NCBI RefSeq assembly: GCF_000237925.1
Contig: NC_031495.1
Span: 28,898,679 to 28,962,678, forward strand
Source of the DNA: Schistosoma mansoni
Taxonomy: Eukaryota > Platyhelminthes > Trematoda > Strigeidida > Schistosomatidae
Direction: 5' to 3'
DNA length: 64,000 nucleotides
Shown here piece after piece: positions 12,550 through 23,499 of this stretch. Each line of letters starts with the position of its first letter. Positions within the stretch are counted from its first letter, which is position 1. A program made the position numbers and the translations under genes. The notes beneath the pieces were generated by a model, which worked only from the letters and a program-made list of their open reading frames with translations, was not told the origin of the DNA and did not search any database.

Positions 12550-12701
12550 GTACCTGAATCTCAGAGATGATGTTCACTCTGGGACTCGAACCCAGTACCG
12601 TTCGCTTCAAATATTATCGCGTTATGAACTTGGCGACTGAGTCCTGATAGCCACTTGATTGTGCAATGGGATGACGTTTAAATTCACTTAGTATTATTTG
12701 T

Positions 12702-12726
12702 AGGACGAAACGCGCGTCCTGGATTC
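12702..12726 (+). ncRNA. Partial hammerhead (3' half) in the outward arm
   Basis: GGACGAAACGCGCGTC followed by CTGGATTCC keeps the GAAA, the GC stem III, the GUC cleavage triplet and the stem I 3' strand in consensus form. The 5' half (stem I strand and CTGANGA) is absent, so the motif cannot act alone in cis. Confidence 0.6.
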
Positions 12727-12899
12727 CCCTTCTAGCCACTATCCACCTTTGCTTATAATGCTTGTGAATCAAGGCTATATCGAGGCAATACGCGCAGTAT
12801 GTACATATGCCAATCAGAGACTGATCAATTACAGTCGTAAACATCAATTGGGAAGATTCAAACAAATAATACCAAGTGATTTTAATTAATATTTAATGT

Positions 12900-13390
12900 T
12901 AGCTTTGTTGTTTAATAATCTTTTGAAAGCTGAATTCTATAATCATTTCTGTTCTGCTTTGTTACAAACCTAATGTCAGAAAAAAGTGTTTTGATGGATT
13001 GAATATTGTTAAATAAATGTCTATTGATTGGTTAAGTTAACAATGGTAAAATGGCACTTTATTTAAAGAAAGAGAGTCAAGGAATGATAGATTTGATCAT
13101 TTAGAGTTAAATTTTATGAATTTTCACAGAAAGTTACCAGTTATATTTACCTCTGTTAGTGATTGTTACCTCTTATATAAAAATAAATAAATATGAGCTT
13201 ATCTATTCTATGATTATCAGAATCCTTCCATGTAAATATATGAAAAGAAAGAGTAATGAGGTGATAGAGAAATTAATCTCATGGCTAACTGAATTACTAG
13301 AATGAAATCAATGTGTATTTAAAATAGAAACAGGTGCTGTTTAATATAAAAACCTCTTTTTAAAATCAGATTTATTTCAATAAAGTTAAC
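12900..13390. other. AT-rich intergenic DNA, nothing recognised
   Basis: No gene or repeat family recognised. Confidence 0.45.
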
Positions 13391-13394
13391 ATTT

Positions 13395-13515
13395 AAAGAA
13401 ACTCCTCTTCGAGCCCATCTGGCGTTACTGCCGGTCCCAAGCCCGGATAAAGGAGGAGGGTTGGGCATGAGGTTAGCGACCACATCCCATAGAAAACTAA
13501 CTCGCTAAAAAAACG
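13395..13515 (+). mobile_element. LINE 5'-region fragment (RTE-like)
   Basis: This is a GC-rich island in AT-rich DNA with TGCCGGTCCCAAGCCCGG and then AAAGGAGGAGGGTTGGGCAT. That string is characteristic of the region ahead of the ORF in several RTE-type LINEs. About 120 bp remain. No adjoining LINE coding sequence was found. Confidence 0.4.
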
Positions 13516-13874
13516 CTAACCAAAAAAAAATAACATTTAACGAGAAAAACAAATTGACCATCGAATAAAATCAGCCCTTATAGATTATAAGCATTCCTAT
13601 TAATAACAGATTTTCAATGAAAATTTACATATGTTAGTATATTTGGTATACAATAAAAAAATTACTTTACTTTTGTCCATTTAACTAGATCAAGCTTATA
13701 ATTTTTTTGTCTGAAGTTTTGTAACCGTGATCTCTTAGAAGTAATTCGTCATAAAAATGATTCAAAATACCAGTGATTTACAAATTAATATTAGGAAGCA
13801 ATTTAAAATACTAAAAATTAAATTCGATTATTAAAATCTCAACAAACAAATTAAAGAAAGAAATAGATTAAGTA

Positions 13875-14035
13875 GGGAGAATATATTTGTAAAATCTCAG
13901 CAAATGAATATGAAGAGAATCCAATGGTTTGCCTGACAATCTGGTGTAAGCTTTTTCAAGGAAATATAATCAAACATCATCAACTCAGCACCGAAATACT
14001 GCGAAACTGTTCGATCAAATTTAGACGACAGTTCT
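13875..14035. repeat. Dispersed repeat family C, copy 2 (inverted parts)
   Basis: 13878-13965 matches 2487-2572 on the same strand. 13987-14015 (CATCAACTCAGCACCGAAA and onward) is the reverse complement of 2427-2462. Read together, this copy is head-to-head with the tail outward on the right, similar in layout to the fold-back SINEs. Confidence 0.5.
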
Positions 14036-14059
14036 TATATAGGGAATAGATTATTGCAA

Positions 14060-16485
14060 ATGGTGACACTTTTTGAATTCCTTTCATTTTCATTTAACTA
14101 TGTGGAATCGAACTATAAATGTCAGAGTTTATTTTTAAGATTTATAGATAAAAGTCCCTGTTTTTGAGTGTCTATACATACATAAATCACTAAATAATCA
14201 TCTCTTTTTCTAAATCATCTTATTGTAAAAATTAGATATCATCATTGATTGTGAGGTTCTTTTTATACGAACATTAGCAAATGTGTATAAAAAACTACAA
14301 CAAGTGCCATTTTAGTAACCCGAGATCTGACTCCAGTTAGATCGTTTCTGATTGTTATTGAAATATACATCTATACTACCTCGTATATGATCACCGACTT
14401 AAATTGCGCTAGTGAATAACGGAATTAAATAAGAAAAGCACGAGAATGGATTTTTGAATACATATATTATGTACAACCGTTGATCAGAATAGACAATCAG
14501 AGAGATGGAGCGAAGGAAGCGAAACAGACTGGAGAAGAAATGTTAGCCAACTCTTTTTAATTAAGTGTTACTCAATATTCATAGTCAGACAAAAACAAGT
14601 TACGGACATGTAATGAGTAAGATAAGAAATGCACATATATACGCTTACATAAAAAACAATCAAGTTTGATAAGCGAATAATTAACAAGGTCAAAATGTGA
14701 CCCACGTAGAATGAATAAATTGGTTATGTGGGCTTGACATGGTAACTGAACCTACACTATGAATTACAATTTTCTTTTTTTTACTTGACATAAGATGACT
14801 ATTAAAATGGTTTATTAATGATGCAGAAAAATTTAGTATAGAGGAGATTGAATCTACCGTTTTTAAAAAAAAATGTTCAATGGCAGTTACTAAATGAACA
14901 ACCACAAAGACAAAATTATTTAAATCTTCATGATGAAATTAAATACTTGCTTGTATGTAAAAATCTATGTATGTAGTAAATATACTGATTAATTATATAA
15001 CATTTACTGAAACCAAATTAGACATGTAACATGACTTTATCCTCTCCAATAATATAGACGGGTGTTTTTTCCGGGTTAAATAAAACGAAAATCTCTATGT
15101 ATTTGTTCTTGACGAACTGATATCAGTTGAATGAGATTGAAAAGCATATAGCAGTTAGTAGTTGATTTGTTCAAGTTCAAAGTTAAGAAGCATTTCTACA
15201 AAACTAAATGATAATATGAAAATCAGTCGCTTGCTAGTGCTCACTTCTGGGACGAACTTTTCGATGTTCTAGTCAAAGTCATGAGTTAAAATCTACCAAG
15301 TCGATGATCTATAGTCGATATCAGTGTCCTAAAAACTAACTATAATTGAACATTTGAACTAGTAATTTAGCAGTTTAAAGGTACTATGCACATCTGCACA
15401 GTTTCAAGCCAGTGCTCAACGGATATCCAGTGTTTCTTCGCTTCTAATTATGTTCTCGTTAATATTGGTGTGTGCTAAAACTGTTTTGAAAATGAAACGT
15501 TTTGTTTTCCCCATTTATACAAGTATATAATATTACAAATAATTAGTACAAACTCAATTTCATCTACTGTTTTTGATTAATCTATATTTATATCATCATT
15601 TACTTCAACTGATACTATCCTGTAACTATGTTAAATTTCCATATCTTCTTTCTTTTGATAAACAATCGATACAGTTGATTTTTGTTGTTAACATTTGAAT
15701 AGTATTTATGTTATCTTCTTCCACTGTTGTTATTCCTTCCGTACTAGAATTTGTAAAGTGTAAAATAGATAAATCTTAACCGAAGTGAAGTTCACAATTT
15801 GTCATTTATCATTTAAGATATATTTTGTATTCCACTTGAAAAAAGAATTTGAATTATTTCTGCTTACTGTAACATATAAGCCAAAGTAATATAGTTCAAG
15901 TATTTCTAATGTAAAAAGTACTCTTCAGTGAATAAATCATTTTAGATCATTTATAAATTCAATCGAACCTGTTAACTTGGCTTATTTCAGAAATTCATCT
16001 TAATGTGTATAACCATAAGTTGTTCATCTGACTATTTATTAAAGTGACAAAAACAACTCATTATGATTAAAAGGGTGTTTCCCTATCTTCAAATGAAATA
16101 TGACTTGTAAAATTTTGATTTTGGCTTCACAATCAATTTCTTAATCGTCTTAGTTAACGGAATACAGAAGATATTGAATAATAGTGAAAAGATAGAAGAA
16201 TCGACTTGAAAGTTTGTCAGCAGATCAAAGGAAAAACTTATTGAATTAACTATTATCTGTAGTGTGTTGTTCTCTAGCCTGAAGAAAACAAAGCCAATGA
16301 TTTTATTTATCAAAAAAACTCTTATTGATATTTTAGTTTACTTTGGATAAAGATGGTAGATTAATTAAATAACTTCAATAAATACCGGTAATATTTATTT
16401 CAGTGATAAAATATATCAGATGATCTATTTTCCTGGTTACAAAACGTTACAATTATTTTCAGTTTGTAAACAAAGATGGATAGTG
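14060..16485. other. AT-rich intergenic DNA, nothing recognised
   Basis: Minus-strand frames at 14690-14905 and 16089-16313 lack motifs and look like chance frames. Confidence 0.45.
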
Positions 16486-16486
16486 T

Positions 16487-16930
16487 CTAGCAGTGGAATC
16501 TATGAGACGCGGTTCGTCCTACTTGGCACCCGTCAGCTGGAGGTACCTGCATCTCAGAGTTGATGTTCACTCTAGAACTCAAACCCAGTACCTTTCGCTT
16601 CAAACATCATCGCGTTATGAACTTGGAGACCGAGTCCTGATAGCCACTTGATTATGCAATGGGATGACGTTTAAATTCACTTAGTATTGTTTTTTTGAAT
16701 CGTCCTATTGATGTTTAGGACTGCAATTGATCAGTCTCTTATTGAAATACGTGCATGCTGTGCTTATTGCCTCGATATCGCCTTAATTCACAACCATTAT
16801 AAGCAAAGATGAATTTAGGCCATATAGAGGTAATACATACAGTATGCACATATACCAATACGAAACTGATCAATTACAGTCCCAAACATCAATAGGAAGA
16901 TTCAACCAAACAATACCAAGCGAATTTGAT
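16487..16930 (-). mobile_element. tRNA/hammerhead SINE, family 2, second copy (rearranged)
   Basis: The left part (16487-16690) matches 12490-12690: inverted tail, hammerhead-like block (about 16542-16497, core CTGACGG) and tRNA-like promoter, all on the minus strand. The right part contains the tail twice in opposite orientations (about 16706-16806 minus, 16828-16925 plus). No clean target-site duplication was found, in keeping with an older insertion than 12487-12882. Confidence 0.65.
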
Positions 16931-16939
16931 AACAGTTTT

Positions 16940-18010
16940 GTTTTCCAATCAGCCATACGACATTAAATATAATTTAGAATTTTAAACATCGCTTTAAGTA
17001 AATAACTGATTACATCAGTTTAGTGGATTTATTCATAATAATCAAGTACAGTTTTATGAACTGATGTTGAACATTATGAAACTATTACCGTAAGATTTAT
17101 GTAGTGCGGTAAATAAGTTCACATTTGGTAGCAGCACACCATGTTTTATAACATCACGAGAATTATCATTAGCCTCTTGGCACGTAAAGCTGAAATGTGT
17201 GGCTGTCTTAAGAGTGTACTAATGAATTTGTATAAGTAGGTTCTCCAGTTTAGGATTGTTTATACTCCTAAGTTCTTCAACGAAAACTCACTTAGAAGCC
17301 TACATTTTTAGCTATAGTATATCATCTCTAATCATCTCATTTGGAGCATGAACTAATTTTTTGAACTGTACTCTTTCATGTGCTTTGAAAGATATCACAT
17401 GAAAATGATCTGTTAGTAATCTTTTTAGTTTATTGAACGGAAGTAGAATGTATTTGTCAGGATATGCAAGATTTGTTAGAGTGACATGGGTTCCCCTATT
17501 AACAACAGTTATGAAATGAGCTGCAATGTTATCGTTCATGAAACTATCTTACAAAAACCAAACATCGCAGGATTCTAAGTAATCTTCCACATTTTGTGGT
17601 GTCGCATCGATAAATGACTTTCCAAGACTATTAGAATCTATGTTTACAGTTAATCTAGCAATGAATTTGCAATGGCCTTAAGAACTACTACTGATCCCAA
17701 TCGCATCAGAACTTGAATAAGACGCAATTAAGACCTCGAAATTGAAGTAAAAACTGTGAAATTGTGTTGTATTATTATTACGGATTGAAACACAACACTG
17801 AACGTTCAACTGCATAGTAACCGCATTAATTATTCAGCATACTATCCAATAAAGAACGAAATTAATAAAATATAGAATAATTAAATACTTATAACAAACT
17901 TACACTTCTAGCAAACATAGTACTTGTTCAGTAAATATATATATAAATTTCTTTTAATAAATCAGTTTTATTCCGAACAAAATCTTAAATAAACAAAACC
18001 CTTAATTAAC
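16940..18010. other. Intergenic DNA; one unassigned 75-codon minus frame
   Basis: 17080-17600 is somewhat less AT-rich and has a minus-strand frame at 17312-17539 (MNDNIAAHFITVVNRGTH...). It could be a relic of a retroelement, but I recognise no motif. The rest shows nothing. Confidence 0.35.
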
Positions 18011-18022
18011 AATTGGAATTCT

Positions 18023-18133
18023 CATAATTGAAAGCATGAGACAATTGAAGCTAGACCACCAAGGAAAACCTGGAAGCACTGGATGGCCGTTTTGTCCTAT
18101 TGTGGGACTCCTCAGCAGTGCGCATCCACGATC
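18023..18133 (-). mobile_element. tRNA-derived hammerhead SINE (Sm-alpha type), 5'-truncated, with TSD
   Basis: Only the ribozyme and tail remain: from GATCGTGGATGCGCACTGC to the GACCACC and GAAAGCATGAG tail blocks. A 9-bp direct repeat TGGAATTCT flanks it (18014-18022 and 18134-18142). The ribozyme has CTGAGGA intact but GGACAAAA in place of GGACGAAA (G12 to A), predicting an inactive motif. Confidence 0.75.
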
Positions 18134-18318
18134 TGGAATTCTGTTTATCATAGTTTCTCTATTCGCAAGTACAACTGGAAATATAAATTTAACTTACAAA
18201 AAGAAGATAACCTATTTTGTTTACTGAACAGAGCAAGTATAAAAACAATATACTGTTGATACGAATGAATAAAATTCGAATTGGAAATCTATTCTAACAG
18301 TTAAGATAGAAAGTAGAT

Positions 18319-18500
18319 TCAGTTCGGAAAGGACAGGAGGCTAGATGGTCTGTGTTTGTCCTGACAATGATGGTCTCTCAGTTGATCCAACTTTCTTTTC
18401 AACGAGTTGACAGATGGAGCTTCAACCACGTGTTGAGGTAATGAATTCCACTCGTTGATTATTCGATCGGAAAGTCGATAGTCAGCGCTCGTGTATTTAC
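18319..18500 (-). mobile_element. CR1-like LINE, C-terminal fragment
   Basis: The minus-strand translation is open for about 60 codons: SADYRLSDRIINEWNSLP, then QHVVEAPSVNSLKRKLDQLR, ending in a TGA at 18321-18319. The NEWNSLPxxVVxAxSVNxxKxxLD pattern is the usual C-terminus of CR1/jockey-group reverse-transcriptase proteins. The 5' part is missing. The frame is unbroken over this length, so it is fairly young. Confidence 0.75.
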
Positions 18501-18504
18501 TTAT

Positions 18505-19250
18505 TGATTCATCAGTTTACAAATCATTTACATTCTAGCTGAAGTATTCACATAAGAGTTATGTTCCAAAAAATGTTGCGTAATTTTGAGGCGAATATAC
18601 TTAATAATAGAATCATTTTAAGCAGCACTAACCTAATGATTGGAAAAAAACATATAATATTCAAAGAAATTCAAAATTCTAGGTAAGGAAGAGTTTTCGA
18701 AGTGCTTATATGTGGAATCAGGAACATTTTTTGCAAACATACAAGAAATTTGGGACTGTAGTTAAGGTAGTAGTGTATAACAAACTATATATGGAACACT
18801 AATAACCGATTTTAAATTAAAGATGGAATAAAGTTTTGTATTGGGAAGTGAAATAAGGATTAAACCCCTCAGATTTTTCAGCCAAATCTTGCAAATTATT
18901 TTTGAATACTCTTAATCTAATAAATAATACAGAATAGAGGACGTGATCGATTTGCATTGTTTTTTGCCAAGTCATATCAAGAGATACACTTAAATCCGTT
19001 TGAAAAAGGATTCGTTCTCTGAAAAATATCAATAACCATAAAAGTAGTGTTACCTAATTAATGCCTCCAACCAATGAACATTAAAAACAAATTGTCTCAT
19101 GTAATCAACCTTTTGTTTAATCAGTTTAACACAGTACAAGTCCAAACAAACTCACCTGATCTAATGACATGTTTATAACTATGCAAAATAAAACAATAGT
19201 ATAGAATAAGTTGATAATTTTATGAAGTAAGAAGGTACAAAAAAAGTTGA
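18505..19250. other. AT-rich intergenic DNA, nothing recognised
   Basis: No gene or repeat family recognised. Confidence 0.45.
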
Positions 19251-19267
19251 TAATTGAAGTTTTATTT

Positions 19268-19498
19268 TCATAGTTGAAATCATGAGTCATTTGGAGCTAG
19301 ACCACCATTGAAAACCTTGAAGTTCTGGATGGCCGTTTCGTCCTATTGTGGGACTTCTCAACAGTGCGCATCTACGATCCCGCCTCACGAAATTCGAACC
19401 CAGGACTTACCAGTCTCGCGTCAGAGCGCTTAACCACTAACTTCAATTGACTCATGATTTCAACTATAAAAATAGTGAAATCTCCACAAAACCCCTTC
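19268..19498 (-). mobile_element. tRNA-derived hammerhead SINE (Sm-alpha type), fold-back copy with TSD
   Basis: The minus-strand body runs from the tRNA A-box region (AGCGCTCTGACGCGAGACTGG) through the B-box and ribozyme to the tail at the left end. On the right a second tail segment (19440-19498: CTTCAATTGACTCATG to AACCCCTTC) lies on the plus strand, so both outer ends are 3' tails. A perfect 13-bp repeat TGAAGTTTTATTT (19255-19267, 19499-19511) flanks the unit. The ribozyme core is altered (TTGAGAA for CTGANGA). Confidence 0.8.
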
Positions 19499-19514
19499 TG
19501 AAGTTTTATTTATC

Positions 19515-21230
19515 AATTCAACATCAATTATATAAAATAGATATGACAAATCATTTATTTTACATATTCTTGAAATTCTAATATCATTGGGACAAAAACA
19601 ACACAAGAGTATAAGAATTTTTTGAACTAATCAAATTACATTTTTAAATTAGTTCAATCATCTTGATAGAATCATTTACGATAATAACAAGATCTAAAAA
19701 AATGATAATAACATTTCATTCCACTTGAAACGGTTCAATCTTTGATCATTATTTAGTTAAGTAACAAGTGTATTTCATATTTAAGATATTTTCTCTCTAC
19801 TTCATGTTTATTCCCAAATGATAATAATAATAATAATAATAATGGTAGTAATAATAATAATAATAATTCAAAATGGATGTTATTTTTTCCTCTTCATAGA
19901 AATAATTAGTTTACATGTAATTGAATCTTGTATATTGGTGTATTGAATGAGCTATAACAAGTTAATAAGGCTCATAGTCTACACTATATCAGGTATATAT
20001 ATGTTTATATTCTCTGTAATATAATTTACCAGATATAACATGGAATAGAACAAAATTATTTTATAATTTATTTACAGGTCAATTTATTTAATTAAATCAA
20101 AGCTTTATATCCATTGAATCTATAATCGACTACTTTTCATCATCCTTTGTTTGTTCTTTTATATTACAAAAGATAATGATTAGAATGAATAAGTAAGGGA
20201 GAGGATGAACAAAAATGAAAGAGATAAGATATGAGGATATAAATCACTGTTTATAATCACTTATATTGTTAAGAATGATTATTGCTTTAGGGGTTTATAA
20301 ATAAATAATGACAAGTTTTCAATATTATTTCTTCAATCATTCAGCTTTAAGGCATAGTGATTGATAAAAGAAAAAGTTAACAGTATCCATTCGAATATAT
20401 ATATGCTATATGAAATAGATTTCTGATACTTGTTTTACTTTCAGTCTCGACTAATAACTCAGCAGGATAATGTAAATAGCTATGATTTTTAGTATTGTTT
20501 AACTAGAATATCATACTTACTTCTTTAACTTTTATCTTTAGTGTGTAGTAATGAAGAGATCTGAACTAGGTCTGCTAATAATGATGGAAGGATTATTTTG
20601 ATCTGTTTATTATTTCACGAATATTTACCATGATTATTGTTAATCTTTTAGTGACCCTTAGACGGATTTATAGAAGAATCACTTGAAAGTGGATCATTTA
20701 TTTATCACCGTTGACTTGTGTTTCTATAAAAAGTACTTCATTGTTTAGAAAGAGATAATTCTTAGAAATATAATGATTGTTCAATGAGAAATAACCACTG
20801 TCTTGTTTAGCATATAACTAAATTTCGCAGTTATCTTAATATTTAAGATATATCTTCTTAATAAAACCAAGCTAGAAAAGAATATTCATTCTTGGCTTTC
20901 TGACGATTACCTAATTTTTATAGAATTGGTGGTATGTGGATCTGACCTTTTTAGCAAAATGACTAAACAGACATACTGAAAGAGAAACAGCTCGTTTCAT
21001 AATCATTATTTAATACTCATTCATATTATTAAAACTTCCTATTATATGAACTGGATTTCATTTTTCTTGGTGAGTTTCACTGACAGTTTTTGGTGAAGTT
21101 GCTGCATCAAAATTTGAAAATAAAATAGGAAACTAATAAACGGATTATCCTGCCTTACATACAGCACATATGAGAAGTTACAACATGCTTGTCAAGTTTG
21201 TTCAGGATAAGTGTAGAGCATAAGCCAACA
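19515..21230. other. AT-rich intergenic DNA with an AAT microsatellite
   Basis: An (AAT)n tract with one interruption lies at 19821-19867. Otherwise nothing is recognised. Confidence 0.5.
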
Positions 21231-21239
21231 AAATTACTT

Positions 21240-21610
21240 TAATCAGTGATGTATAAACCAAAGGATGAAATGCTGAAAAAATTGCCAGACATCTACGAAA
21301 TAAAATGTCACAGCTGTAAGAAACACCCCATCAGTCAAAGTAGTGGCCCTCAACACTAATCAGCTAACAAAATTCTGTGATATCTCTTCGCTTATATCAA
21401 TACACATGGGCAATTGAGGCGAAATTCAATTGGAAAAGTTCTGAGATTTTTTCGATAGAAATATAACAAATGCCAGAGAAATGTTAGAAGCTTGACATAC
21501 TGGCCAATCAGTAATCAATGAATACATTGAAATAGACCTAATTTTTCAGCCAATTAGGGAAATCATGAACAGGTAGAAGATCAAGAATCAGGTCAAAGGA
21601 AGAGGCAATC
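21240..21610 (+). mobile_element. Decayed retroelement C-terminal fragment (Penelope-like?)
   Basis: At 21485-21580 a broken frame reads EA-HTGQSVINEYIEIDLIFQPI. This resembles the EAWxxxxxSINRxIEIDPxYxPIR ending found in GIY-YIG-type Penelope-like proteins. The upstream sequence is too eroded to assign. Confidence 0.3.
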
Positions 21611-21614
21611 GAAA

Positions 21615-23220
21615 TGAATATTCAAAGTCAGGTTAAGCGTCAACAATAGCCAATCAAGATTAGTATCAACAGCACAAGCTATCAGTCATATGTAGAGCAA
21701 TTCAAATACTTCACTTCTACTTAAAGTTCGTGCCGATGATTTTATTCAGAACAAAGAAAGCTTCATGAATAAGCCACTCAGTTCACACAATATCACAACA
21801 CTTAAGTTCAAAATCCTTTAGGAAAATGAAATCTTAAATTATAGTCATTATTAATGTCAACTAATCAGTTTAATTTATCAGTGATTAATGCATATGTAGC
21901 TAAAACAGTTATATCTTAACTAGATTAATGTTTTTATTTCAATTTTTTAGCTATTTTCCCATGCTATTCACGATGTTAATGTTTACTTTCTCTTTGTTTA
22001 GATGTTAATAGTTTGTAATTTCATTTAATTAGATTTGTTGACAAAATATACACATAGTGTTCTGGTTAACTCCTTGTATATATATATATATATTCAAACT
22101 GTGTAAAGATTTATTATCAGATTAAATAATGTAATATCCGTTTCCTGATTAAATATGGTAAATGCTAAAACAGAACTTTACTACACTTTTTAATTTCATG
22201 TAAATATTTTAATCATATTTTTTAAGGGAACAATCAAAATATCTTAGATTATTATATAGTAGGGATGCTCACTAATTTATCGAACTTGATGATGAGTAGG
22301 ATAGAAAAATAGGTTAGAACTGCTCCTTGAGGATTGAAAGGCCATGAACATTTTTTAATCCACATGAATTATATTGTTTATACTGTTTGAAGAATTCAGA
22401 GACTAAAAGCTATAGGTAGATTATTTTTATACCATAGTAGGTATCACCATTTTTTTAAACCAGATGTACTGAGATAATATTATTTGTAGTCATAGCTAGA
22501 CACATATTTAGGCACTCTAAAAGGTGTTGATAAACACAAAGCATTGGAAGATGAAGACCATTCAATAAAGACTATTCCAAATGAATGGTTAAATTGATAT
22601 GTACAAAAGCAAGTATCTGATATAGATAGGTGTTCTGTATATTTGTCAGTGTCATTGAATGGATAGGAAGCATTAGTTGTTTGCTTTCGTTGAAGATTAT
22701 TTCAAATATAGGTTGGATAATATTTAGAATTAATACTTTAATCGAAGCAATCTTTAAAATCATATGCTAGTGAACGGTGATCTCTTATTTACCGCCTAAA
22801 CATTTTTTGATTTCTATGTCTTCGTATTTGTTTATAAACGTCCCAGAGTATTTATCTTCCTTGAGAATATCTAGTTACAATATTCTGTTCCTTTCTAATC
22901 GTATTCTCACGACATTTAGTCATTAGTCATCATTACAATTATTCTACTAGACAAATACAATAATAAAAGAAAGTATATCTTCTATTCTAAAAACTTCTTT
23001 AGTTCAAATTCTACTATTTCAATTAATTTGTGTAGTATTTTTTAAACAAACATTTATCGAAATGGAAACCAATAGATTTTGTTTCGCTAGTATTTCTGCA
23101 TTGAATTTCCTATGGTTTTACTTAATCTATGGATAATCAAAACTGCCAAGATCACTTCACTAAACTGTCCCCAGTTTATTAATTACTGTCTCCCACATTC
23201 ACAGCCACATTTGATTAAAT
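21615..23220. other. AT-rich intergenic DNA, nothing recognised
   Basis: A TA dinucleotide run lies at 22077-22092. Otherwise nothing recognised. Confidence 0.45.
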
Positions 23221-23224
23221 CTTG

Positions 23225-23495
23225 TCGAATGTTGTTTCCTATTTCATGGTACGATGTGGTCTGTCTGGTTGGTATATAATCCCAGTATGTTTAAAATAAA
23301 TGATTCACATTGAAGAGACTGTTATTGGTGTCCTGGACTGGGCTAGGCGGGAAGCAGAACCGATAAGGACTCTAGACTGTTCGTACTGGTTTCGTGTGTC
23401 ATTGGTCCGATCGATAATTCACTGCTCCCTAATTGGTGGTATTATCACATTGTACACTAACAAGACAAACATGCCACAAGATATAATGGTCTAGC
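23225..23495. repeat. GC-richer repeat-like segment, possibly an LTR fragment
   Basis: The composition differs sharply from the AT-rich flanks (for example GGGCTAGGCGGGAAGCAG, 23340-23360) and no convincing coding sequence is present. The segment has the look of an LTR piece or another repeat. I found no second copy in the window and cannot assign it. Confidence 0.25.
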
Positions 23496-23499
23496 TCAT

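Larger units (their letters stand above)
12487..12882 (-). mobile_element. tRNA/hammerhead SINE, second family (family 2), fold-back copy with TSD
   Basis: On the minus strand there is a tRNA-like promoter, with B-box GGTTCGAGTCC at 12592-12582 and an A-box-like region near 12640. It is followed by a hammerhead-like block (12549-12500) and the tail CATGGATTCC...CTAGTCAC. At the right side a second, partial ribozyme plus tail (12702-12882) is present on the plus strand, pointing outward. The whole unit is flanked by a perfect 14-bp direct repeat AATTAATATTTAAT (12473-12486 and 12883-12896), so it was inserted as one piece. Its 83-codon minus-strand open frame is incidental. Confidence 0.75.
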
